Source: Mesostigma viride
Taxonomy: Eukaryota; Streptophyta; Mesostigmatophyceae; Mesostigmatales; Mesostigmataceae
DNA: 64,000 bases
Assembly: GCA_009746045.1 (NCBI GenBank)
Contig: RPFO01000175.1
Location: 3,826,231-3,890,230 of the forward strand
Reading direction: 5' to 3'
Every line of letters begins with the position of its first letter. The first letter of the stretch is position 1. The position numbers and the translations under genes were made by a program. Under the pieces are notes generated by a model. That model did no database searches, was not told the origin of the DNA, and worked only from the letters and a program-made list of their open reading frames with translations. Shown piece after piece: positions 1 to 8,667 of this stretch.

Positions 1-345
1 TGCCAAAAAGGCAGGGAAACATGTCACGAACTACGCACAGATGTTGCTGGATGACCTACTGTTCCCGGCCCAGATTGAATACTGTACCCACTCTCTCTCC
101 CTTCTTTGGACCCCCATACAGAACAAGACGCGGTGGAAGCGGATTGTCAAGGCTCACACGCCCGACCCTGTGGGCAAACCACCCCCCCCCCCCCCCCCCG
201 AGCGGACGAGGCGTTTTGCGCGACGAGTAGGGTAGTTGGGGCTTTTCCAGACTAGCTAGATTGGAGTTAGGTTAGTTCGATTACGCGGCTCCTTCCACCC
301 CACCCATCCATCAAGGAATACGAGCTACATGATCTCCCGGTGGAG
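1..345 (+). mobile_element. 3' end of a non-LTR retrotransposon (LINE family C), truncated by the window edge
   Basis: The plus-strand frame ending near 235 encodes a tail with the segments KHVTNYAQMLLDDLL, YCTHSLSLLWT and KTRWKRIVKAHTPDPVGKP. This matches the C-terminus of the LINE copy read on the minus strand at 29803-30189, where the same order occurs. The following noncoding stretch, including a TACATGATCTCCC motif near 328-340, matches the 3' UTR of that copy in reverse (around 29693-29800). The proline run (about 181-199, poly-C) has expanded. Only the tail is inside the window, so completeness is unknown. It is probably a dead copy. Confidence 0.7.
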
Positions 346-1375
346 ACGTGTTGTGAGTTAATTTTAATTTATGTTAATGGTTGGCTCCCCCCCCCACCCC
401 CACCCTGCTGACGGGTCTACGCGATAGCTGCCACCTACTATGGGTGCACAAATGCACGTGCACCTCGATGAATTCCATTAAGCACGCTGTACGGGACCCC
501 TAGGGTTGGCTACCTACATCGCACAGGGCGCTTAATCCCCGTGTGCGCACGGCAGGGGACGGGGCAGAGACCCCCCCCCGTCTCCTTCGTGCCAAAGGCA
601 CGTCACAGCTGCGGTCGGGCGCGCTAGCTAAAAGGACGTGCCAACGTCCCGGCAAACGGTGGGCGCAATAAGACCCATCGGAGCGTGTCATAACAAGGAG
701 CGCGGGCAAGGAAACATATCATCGCTGGTTGTCTCTTTGATATCATAGCCGGGGCGTAGCATGGCAGAACTAGGATTAGGCCGAGGCCACTGGGCTGGTA
801 GTGTTCCGTGCGTTGGCGACACGTGACCATGTACTTTGCCGCATCTAGGCAGACATTCTACGCATGGCTACCTCGCCGGCAGCGACTCCGTCTAGGGCTA
901 TTAAGCAGCATATTCTAGCCCGTGGGGGGCGTCCACGTCCCGTGGTCGATCATCAGTTCCCGGCCCCTCCAGTACACCGTGGGCGTCTGGGGCGTCCTGC
1001 TCGTGGCGGAGATATTCGGGCAACGGGTCACACCGCTGCTGCTGCTGAGCGGGGGTCAGGTCGTCGTCCAGCTAGTGTCCAGGTGATGTCGTGCAAGCGA
1101 TTGCGACGAGAGAGGAACCGCGGCTTATCCTCAGGGGAGGGGACGGCAAGCAGAACTGGTGGGGGAGCCGCGCGCCTTGTCCCGCGAGTGGGGAAAACGT
1201 TGGCACCCACTCAGTTGTAGGTCCCACGTACCAGGCCCACGAGGGTAAGAAGCCGGTTCGTGAGCTCGTCGGCACGGGAGGTCGACATCTCGCCAGCGTA
1301 TCAATCGCGCCCCCAGAAGGGGGTACCAACCTGCGCATGTGCATGGATGTCCACCAGGCCAGGCAATGACGGTGT
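346..1375. other. Intergenic stretch, no supported gene
   Basis: There are several short open frames, for example one opening at 864 with an RG/AP-rich product, but no recognisable domain and no convincing exon chain. A possible donor (GTGATG) follows the 864 frame near 1083. It could be an exon of a gene I cannot complete. Confidence 0.4.
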
Positions 1376-1377
1376 GC

Positions 1378-1714
1378 GTGGGTGGGTGGGTGGGTGGGTG
1401 CGGTGGTTGGTTGGTTGGTTGGTTGGTTGGTTGGTTGGTTGGTTGGTTGGTTGGTTGGTTGGTTGGTTGGTTGGTTGGTTGGCTGGTTGGGCGGGTGGTT
1501 GGTTGGTTGGTTGGTTGGTTGGTTGGTTGGTTGGTTGGTTGGTTGGTTGGTTGGTTGGTTGGTTGGTTGGTTGGTTGGTTGGTTGGTTGGTTGGTTGGTT
1601 GGTTGGTTGGTTGGTTGGTCGGTTGGTTGGTTGGTTGGTTGGTTGGTTGGTTGGTTGGTTGGTTGGTTGGTTGGTTGGTTGGTTGGTTGGTTGGTCGGTT
1701 GGTTGGTTGGTTGG
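1378..1714. repeat. (GGTT)n microsatellite with a GGGT lead-in
   Basis: Almost uninterrupted tetranucleotide repeat of about 330 bp, with rare C substitutions (GGTC, GGCT, GCGGG). The period is 4, so every frame is open and gives GWLV- or NQPT-type repeats that are not real proteins. A longer array of the same motif lies at 10178-11150. Confidence 0.97.
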
Positions 1715-1736
1715 GCCATCCAGTCGCCGTACGTAT

Positions 1737-1912
1737 ATGCCAACCACAATATCAATGGACAAGGCTACACGTCTCCATCACAGTTCGTCTTACTCGTCAC
1801 GAACAACTCGATGGCACGTACAGTATATCGGCATGCTCACGGGCTACCATTGTCCAGCTTCTCCCGATTTCCGGCCTGCGCTGGCTGTTTCCTTGATGAC
1901 GACGCCCCGTTG
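1737..1912 (-). repeat. Divergent copy of the dispersed ~190-bp repeat
   Basis: Shares with the copies at 31185-31372, 32432-32622 and 60471-60660 the blocks 'CAAGGCTACAC', 'TTTCCATCAC'-like sequence, 'GGCTACCAT' and 'GATTTCCGGCCTGCGCTGG', in the same order. It is more diverged than the other three. It lies directly against the (GGTT)n array. Confidence 0.65.
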
Positions 1913-2662
1913 GCGTGCCTATGGTCACCTACCCTCTGATACGTCATATAACGAAATCACAAACCAAGGTCTACCATCGGATACGTCATGTAATGACGCC
2001 GCAGGCCGGGCAAAGCGCGAGGTGGTAGAACCGTGTAACCGCCAACGTTCCATGCCCGAATCTGTTTCCAAGCACCCGGTTCTTTGCCCATGCATCCGGG
2101 CCGGTGCGTGGGCGGGCCAAGCCGACTAGTTTCGGCCCACCCAGCCAGTTCTGCGGCGTGCCTAGCCAGTCCGCCGAATAGCCGTAGCTGAACTCGGCCG
2201 TGCCGGCAGGCGCCTGTTGGACCGCTTGGCCCTGGCGACCGATGGAAGTGAGAACAAAGGGCAAAGGATCGGGGTGGACGTGACGGGTGGCAGGACAAAG
2301 GATCGGGGTGGACGTGACGGGTGGCAGGAGAACCACGAGGGGTGGGGTATCAGGATGGGAATGGCGTCAGGGCAGACAGGTAGTTGGAGGCAGGGATGGG
2401 GATGGTGACATGGGGGCCACGCAATCCAGAGGTTGGCGGCACGGTAACTTGATTACACAGGGACAGGCCATGAGGGGTGCCACACGCCGACCAGTACAGC
2501 AAACCAAATCGATGGAAACCTTGGTCCTACAGGTGCACACCTTCACCACACAAGCACATACCCTACTAGCTTTGTCCGGTCTGCTCACAGCTCAGGTCCA
2601 CCCCTTCACCACGTGGGCGGGCACCATCTTTAACGTTGGTCCTTGTCTATGCAACTCACTAC

Positions 2663-5600
2663 TCAGGTCCAGCTGCTCAAGTGTCGTGTTAAGTGCCAGG
2701 CCGGATGCCAGCGCCTGCGCGCCCTTGTCCCCAAGCAGCGCGTTGCCTGGCACAAGATGGTACAAGGCGCAGGGGCATGAATGAAGACATGAGGCAAAAC
2801 CATGCAGTGAGAACGAAGATGAAGGATGAAAATTACGCAAAAAAGAGCAGAAGCCAAAGTTACCAAGCGCTAGTTTTAAAACGCCCATTATTTACAACCA
2901 CGAAGATTTGCTTACAAAAAGTCACAAGTGATTGCGTTTGGATGATGGCAATAACTCGCAGCCCCGAGGAGGGCTGATAAGACAAGGCCGGCTAATCGCA
3001 TCCCCAGACTTCGAAGTGCACTGGCTCCCTGGTTGTCGGGACCGCCACCTATGTACATGGGTACTAGCCCCCCTGGTACGTAACTACTCGTGCCGATCTG
3101 TATGCAATCCGCTAAAGAAACCCCGCACCCCACAAGGTAAGCTAGTATTCGTATACTGCCGACAAAGCTCCTTTCTAACACCTAGCGCGATTTGCCACGC
3201 ACCCCCCCCACAGGCCCACCTACTTGCATCCGCACAAGTCGTCACATGCAGGCTGGCTACACGCATGCCAGTTCCCGTCCCTTCCACACCACGAGTCCAC
3301 TCCTTGCATCCATTTTCACCCCCCCTGCACCCCCCCCCCAACCCTTCCCCCCCCCCCTCAACGGTCTGCTACTTGCATCCATACCCATACTCGTCAAAAT
3401 ATCTCCTCACCAAAACATCTCACTTCTATTCTCACTTCTATTCTCACTTCTATTCTCACTTCTATTCTCACTATTCTGCACTCATGCCCCACCCCCCACC
3501 CCTCACCGTGCAAGTGCACAAATGGACCCCACCGCCAACCCTTCCACAGCGCAGGTCCACGAACCGACCGCACCACGCACGCACATTCCCTCCCCCCCCC
3601 TCTCACATACCCCACCCGCCACTACTCGCATCCGTATCCTGCCCCCTCACTGCGCAGGTACATCCCTTGCGTCCCATGCCCCCATCATTTATTACTAGCA
3701 CCCGTAAGCATCCCCTCCCCGCGCAGGAGCACAACACTTGCATCCACACCCATCCCCTCATCCCCTGACTAACTGCAATCATAGTGATTTCCCCCTCGCT
3801 GGCTGCGCAGCAACCCTACTGGCCCCTCACCGCGCAGGTCCAGTTTCTGCAGTGTCGCGTTGTGGCTGAATGCATCGGCCAGCGCCGCGACCCCATGCTT
3901 GCTGATGGCATTGCCTAGGAAAGGGTGTTAGCGGGGAGGGGCATGACAAACGGGGGGTGGCCGTCAGGGATTGACGGACTGAACTCAGCGGAAACTGCTC
4001 AGGTGAGTGATGCCGTTGCCTGGGGAAGGGTGTTAGGGAGGGACGGTTAAGGTGGGTGACGCCGCTGCCTAGGGAAGGAGGGTAGGGGATGACGGTTAAG
4101 GTGGGAGATGCCGTTGCCTGGGGAAGGGGGTTAGGGGATGACTGGTCAGGTGGGAGATGCCGCTGCCTGGGGAAGGGGGGCGTGGGGACACGGTAGCACA
4201 GCGGGCGGAGAATCAACAAACAGATAACAAGTATATATAGAAGCGCGCAAACGATTGTTGATCAACAAATAGTTGATAAACACATGGAGTGAGTGCGGAT
4301 GGAAGGGCGATGGAAGGGCGATGGAGGGACGAGGGAAGGGCGATGCTGGGACGAGGGAAGGGCGATGGAGGGGTGGTGGAGGGGTGGCGGAGGGGTGGTG
4401 GAGGGGTGGTCGAGGGATGGTGGAGGGGTGGGGGAGGGGTTGTGGAGGGGTGGGGGAGGGGTGGGGGAGGGGTGGTGGAGGGGTGATGGAGGGGTGGTGG
4501 AAGGGGGTGGAAGGGTTGTGCCATTTGCTTGGAACAGCAGGGTTTCGGAGCAAGGACAAGGAAAAGAGCAGCCTGTGTGTACATGCTTGAATGGGTAGAA
4601 AGTACGATGTCAAAAAGCTGTACTGACTGAACCGACCATCACAGGGTGTGACACTGTGGCCGTGCTACTAACGAGTTTTGACAATGGTGGATGCAAGAAC
4701 TTAGGTGCATTCAATCCTGTACTGGAAAGATACTAGTACCACTAATCTAGTGCTACCAATCGTAACAAAGCACACGTGCGATAAGACAACCAGCACATAT
4801 GCCAAGATGAATTATACTATGCCAACAAACAAATTGCACAGAACATGTCATGGACGCATAGCATGCATCAATCACGCCGATGATTTATACATGCGTGACT
4901 GCCCTGGTCTTTGTTTACATTAGGCACTCCATTTGCGCAGCGGGACCAGATAGATTGTGAGGAAATTGATCGTGCGTAAATACCCCGCATGATTACTTTC
5001 GTATCTTAATACCTGAATTGCTAAGTACCTAATGGCTTCGTTACCTATTTGCATGTTTATTCGCTCACCTCACGAGTACCCTGCCGCACGACCACACCTA
5101 ACGACCACGCGCTGAACCATGAGAAATCATGGGTTTGCGCCCTCGTTGCCCCAAGCCTTCTCTTTTCTCACTTTCCCCCCGTTACTCTCCCAACACTGAC
5201 TTGTCCCGACAAACACAGTGGTCCAAACAGCACAGAGGTTGCAAGCAAAAGCACATGATAAAAAATAGGTGTAAACATACAACACCACACAACATAGAGG
5301 TATTGGTGAGCATCGTTCGGCACTATGCCGATCGATGGCACATGATGGCAGGCAGCACCAGCAGGTTTGACCCGCCTAAGCTTCGCGAGAGCCCCCCCTT
5401 CTCCGGGGGTTCGGTTCGCCCGGACCTAGGCTCACCGCTCAGGTGCACATATATGAGGGGGGCGTCCTTCCCTATCGCGGATGCCAGCACCGTAATTCCT
5501 GCGTCGCCCAGGTCGTTGTCTGCAGACCGGTGGACGTCGTTCCACCGCATAGGTGATGTCATTCCACCACGCAGACAAGTGATGGGTGCGGCGGATAGTG

Positions 5601-6542
5601 AGTATCCAATCACACAAATACAATTAGTAACAGCAGGGTGGCAACAGACAGAGAGGTCTCTTGGCTCGTTTCCAGCTCGGTGTCAGCGTGTAGCACAGTC
5701 AGGGGCGCCACAAACACCCATATTGCACCAAGTAATTACACATCAGATCTCATAACTTTCTCCTATCCGTCGCAGGAGGTAACGATAACAGGCCACCCTG
5801 GGTAGGGCAGGGTATCGACGATAGCGTACCAACATTTTCACTTCGTGAACAAGCATAGCCAGCAACCACAGGCGAAGCAGAAAGAATGGAAAACAAGGGG
5901 CGAAATGTAAACAACTGCTTACCGCCCAGGTCCAGTCTCCTAATTTGGCGCCTCTGGAGAGCCGATGCCAGAGCTGGATGAAGGCTGCTTCCAAAGCAGT
6001 TCTTTGAACCGACATCTCCGACGTCCACTTCCAGACGGGTCAACCGTTGCAACGACTCGAGTGCTTGAAGCCTCCGCAGTGATATTGAGAAGCAGTCGTG
6101 AATGCAAAGCTCCACGAGATGTGGCCAGGCATCCAGATCCACGATTATAGCTTCTGTCACCAATCTGCAGCCGGTCAATATTAGCGTCGTCAGAAGTGGC
6201 ACGTCGTCGGATTCGCCGTGCGAGCCCAATTCGTTGCCAGTGTCCCCGCATAAAGGTGTAGCGGCGATGGGTAGCAGGCTTGCTTAGTGAGATCGCATTG
6301 CGGACAATATTGTCGGTTATTTCGATCGTACTTTCTCTAACCGATGCAAAATCCAACACTGTCCAGTGGCAAGGTTGCATGAGCGAGCGAGCCCACGCTT
6401 TGCAGACTGTTATGGCTCGAATGCGAGCAGCGACGGAAAGATGACTGACTATCTGTGCAAGCAGCTCTGCTGGTATATTCTCCCAATTCGAATCGCACAA
6501 TGAATCCATGCTGCTATCCCTGAAGGGCAGGTCGGTACTCAT
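2663..6542 (-). CDS. F-box / leucine-rich repeat protein, multi-exon, 3' end not resolved
   Basis: Starts at the ATG at 6542. The first exon encodes an F-box (WENIPAELLAQIVSHL, then a KAWARS segment and CHWTVLDF), the SKP1-binding module of SCF-type ubiquitin ligases. LRR-like segments follow (LLTTLILTGC, HLVELCIHDC, RLTRLEVDV, IRRLDLGG) in a different frame, so there is an indel or an unrecognised small intron between about 6200 and 6290. The donor is at 5922/5921. Three LRR exons then follow, each exactly 84 nt and each phase 1: 5436-5519 (NDLGDAGITVLASAI...), 3831-3914 (GNAISKHGVAALADAF...) and 2663-2746 (GNALLGDKGAQALASGL...). Each encodes one 28-residue ribonuclease-inhibitor-type LRR ending in LxxLDLxx. 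The last exon, past 2663, was not identified. Known of the family: F-box/LRR proteins choose substrates for ubiquitination. The actual partner is unknown. The frame break means a pseudogene is possible. Confidence 0.7.
3419..3471. repeat. 12-bp minisatellite (CTTCTATTCTCA)n
   Basis: Four to five tandem copies inside an intron of the F-box/LRR gene. The surrounding C-rich DNA (3190-3780) is made of decayed repeats. Confidence 0.9.
3500..3745 (-). repeat. Donor-side echoes of LRR exon 3831-3914
   Basis: Plus-strand blocks CCCTCACCGTGCAAGTGCAC (3501), CAGCGCAGGTCCACGA (3547), CCCTCACTGCGCAGGTACAT (3643) and CCCCGCGCAGGAGCAC (3716) resemble the exon edge CCCCTCACCGCGCAGGTCCA at 3823. Read on the minus strand they are copies of 'GGACCTGCGCG|GTGAGG', the exon end plus donor, lying downstream in the intron. 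Confidence 0.7.
4008..4185 (-). repeat. Four ~50-bp acceptor-side echoes of LRR exon 3831-3914
   Basis: The plus-strand exon edge is TGGCATTGCCTAGGAAAGGG (3905). Echoes at about 4008-4035, 4055-4085, 4103-4140 and 4150-4185 read GATGCCGTTGCCTGGGGAAG or close variants. On the minus strand each is a copy of '(C)CCAG|GCAACGGCATC', a 3' splice site plus the first bases of an LRR exon, without the rest of the exon. Confidence 0.75.
4300..4512. repeat. G-rich 12-bp-type minisatellite (GGTGGAGGGGTG)
   Basis: Tandem, imperfect purine-rich units in an intron of the F-box/LRR gene. Open frames on both strands here are by-products of the repeat. Confidence 0.85.
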
Positions 6543-6837
6543 AGCTTCCCCGCCTTATACGGGGGACAATTTATCTATCACTCGTGGCAACGGTTTAAGC
6601 TGCCCAGCAGTAGACGCCCAAAATCTACTTATCTCACCAACGACATCGCCGGACGAAACTCTAGCTATCAAAAATTAATCATCGACATCATCTTGTCGTG
6701 CAGAGATAGATAGAAAAAACCTCGTTCACGCAAGTGATAAATTATTTGCCGAATGCCGATGCAGAATTCGAGGCCGACGAAAACGGGCAGCTTGGTCAGG
6801 CTTATTACTGCCGAATCCCGGCCGAATACCATGATGC

Positions 6838-7445
6838 ACAGGAAGAGCCGACGTCGCCCACAGCGGCCCGGGCGACACGGCTGACATTTGCACACCGACA
6901 AAGATTGTTCAACGCCCGTTGTCCACGGTCGTCGACAATGCCGGGTTGTACAGACCCTGCATGTGCCACAGATTCCACACATCCGGCGGGGTCGATTATG
7001 GGTTCTACCGTACCGTGCAGCGCGTCCTGCTTGGCCCCGCCTGTACAGGAAGAGCCGAGGTCGCCCACAGCGGCCCGGGCGACACGGCTGACACTCGCAC
7101 ACCGACAAAGATTGTTCAACGCGCGTTGTTCACGGTCGTCCACCAGGCCGGGTTGTACAGACCCTGCATGTGCCACAGATTCCACACACCCGGCGGGGTC
7201 GATTGTGGATTCTGCCGTACCGTGCAGCGCGTCCTGCTTTGCCCCGCCTGTACAGGAAGAGCCGACGTCGCCCACAGCGGCCCGGGCGACACGGCTGACA
7301 CTCGCACACCGACAAAGATTGTTCAACGCGCGTTGTTCACGGTCGTCGACAAGGCCTGGTTGTACAGACCCTGCATGTGCCACAGATTCCGTACACCCGG
7401 CGGGGTCGACTGTGGATTCTACCGCACCGTACAACGCGTCGTGCT
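6838..7445. repeat. 207-bp tandem repeat, three copies
   Basis: Copies start at 6838, 7045 and 7252 with 'ACAGGAAGAGCCGA'. The period is 207 nt, a multiple of 3, so frames on both strands stay open through all copies (including an apparent 304-aa plus-strand frame). None of the translations shows a recognisable domain, and I do not call a gene. A diverged piece of the same sequence (GTGCGAGTGTCAGCCGTGTC) occurs at about 21617-21640, so the family is dispersed. The third copy is interrupted by the MITE-like array at about 7444. Confidence 0.85.
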
Positions 7446-7627
7446 TGGTCAATGGGCAGCCGCAACGTGCATTTCAGAACACGGAGTCTGTCAACAAACC
7501 GTCCGGCTCAGTAAATATAGTTGGAGTTAATATAGTTGGATATGCATGGAATCGTGTCGCACTGTGTAATGCAGGGGATCACAGGCTGTCGCCGGCCGGA
7601 CAGGTCCGGCTAAGGCTGTCCCCCTTA

Positions 7628-7697
7628 CACGTGGCGGCTGCCCATTGACCAACCTACGACGATCGTCGTAGGTTGGTCAATGGGCAGCCGCCACGTG
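7628..7697. repeat. Perfect 70-bp palindrome (35-bp arms, no spacer)
   Basis: Base-by-base pairing around the centre between 7662 and 7663 holds for 35 bp on each side. The core is CCTACGACGATCGTCGTAGG. It could extrude as a cruciform. Confidence 0.97.
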
Positions 7698-7849
7698 CAT
7701 GTCAGGACTCTGTCAACAAACCGTCCGGCTCAGTAAATATAGTCGGAGTTAATATAGTTGGATATGCATGGAATCGTGTCGCGCTGTATAATCCAGGGGA
7801 TCACAGGCTGTGGCCGGCCGGACAGGTTCGGCAAAAGTTATCCCCCTGC

Positions 7850-7917
7850 ACGTGGCGGCTGCCCATTGACCAACCTACGACGATCGTCGTAGGTTGGTCA
7901 ATGGGCAGCCGCCACGT
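7850..7917. repeat. Perfect 68-bp palindrome (34-bp arms, no spacer)
   Basis: Same sequence as the 7628-7697 palindrome, centred between 7883 and 7884. It is shorter by one base pair per arm because of a substitution at the edge. Confidence 0.97.
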
Positions 7918-8667
7918 TCATGTCAGGACTCTGTCAACAACCCGTCCGGCACAAGAAATATAGTTGGAGTTAACATAGTTGGATGTGCGTGGAATCGTGT
8001 CGCACTGTATAATCCAGGGGATCACAGGCTGTGGCCGGCCGGACAGGTTCGGCTAAGGTCGTTTGGAATCTGTAGCCCAGGGCGGAGTTTGTGCTACTGT
8101 ACACGCCCGACACATCACAATGGTCACATCCAAAAAGGCAACGAGTGACACGCGGCGGTCGCGCGACACCAGCCATCCAAGAGCAGGCACGCCAGCGCAT
8201 CGTGAGCGGACACTGGCCACCTTTATCCTGATCAAAAGTCCGACCAAAATAAAACTCGGAACGCCATCGCCGAAAGGCCACCCTGTCGAAAATCGCCGAA
8301 GGAAGCCGTATTCGCTGTCGAGCTGATCGCTCCAAAAATCGAATGACATTGCATTTGCCGCATCGGATTCCAATCGCTGTCGAACCTTGCTAGCTGACCT
8401 GACCCCATATCCACCGTCTTTGAGCCGTTCGGTTCGTGTTGTCCGCCACCTCTATATGCGGCGTAGCCCCGTGGAGCGTGTGCCCGGCCGTTTTCCGGCT
8501 GCTGCCGCCATTCGACGCCCCGATCGGGCTCAGAGTAAGGGTACCTGAACCGACACCGTGCCAGCGCGTTTGGCCATTCCCTGTTACAGACCGAATTACG
8601 GGGTAGAACTCGTGTACAAGTAGCAGTCGGTCTTCTGCCATTTAGTAACCCTCTAGGTGCGTCGACC

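Larger units (their letters stand above)
7444..8058. mobile_element. Tandem array of three MITE-like units (221 bp) fused through perfect palindromes
   Basis: Unit 2 (7663-7883) is complete: it begins TCGTCGTAGGTTGGTCAATG and ends with the reverse complement of that sequence. Units 1 (7444-7662) and 3 (7884-about 8058) share the internal sequence, including TATAGTTGGATATGCATGGA or near variants and CAGGGGATCACAGGCTGT. Unit 1 lacks the outermost 11 bp of its left end and unit 3 lacks its right end. Units are in direct orientation and join at the inverted termini, so each junction is an uninterrupted palindrome (7628-7697 and 7850-7917). There is no transposase ORF. Best reading: a nonautonomous DNA transposon with terminal inverted repeats of at least 35 bp that amplified in tandem. 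Confidence 0.8.

Noticed and set aside
1378-1714. Telomeric or interstitial telomere repeat
   Set aside because: GGTT does not match known telomere motifs such as TTAGGG, TTTAGGG or TTGGGG. It is internal and also occurs in a second place.
1260-2129. Long open frames with GWLV / NQPT repeats (also at 9854-11615)
   Set aside because: They follow only from the 4-bp GGTT repeat, which is open in every frame on both strands. No start context or flanking domain.
4008-4185. Additional LRR exons
   Set aside because: Only the acceptor and first ~12 bases resemble an LRR exon. The remaining LxxLxL pattern is missing, so they are called echoes.
6734-7648. 304-aa plus-strand and 215-aa minus-strand frames
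   Set aside because: Kept open by the 207-bp tandem repeat. No domain, and several frames are equally open.
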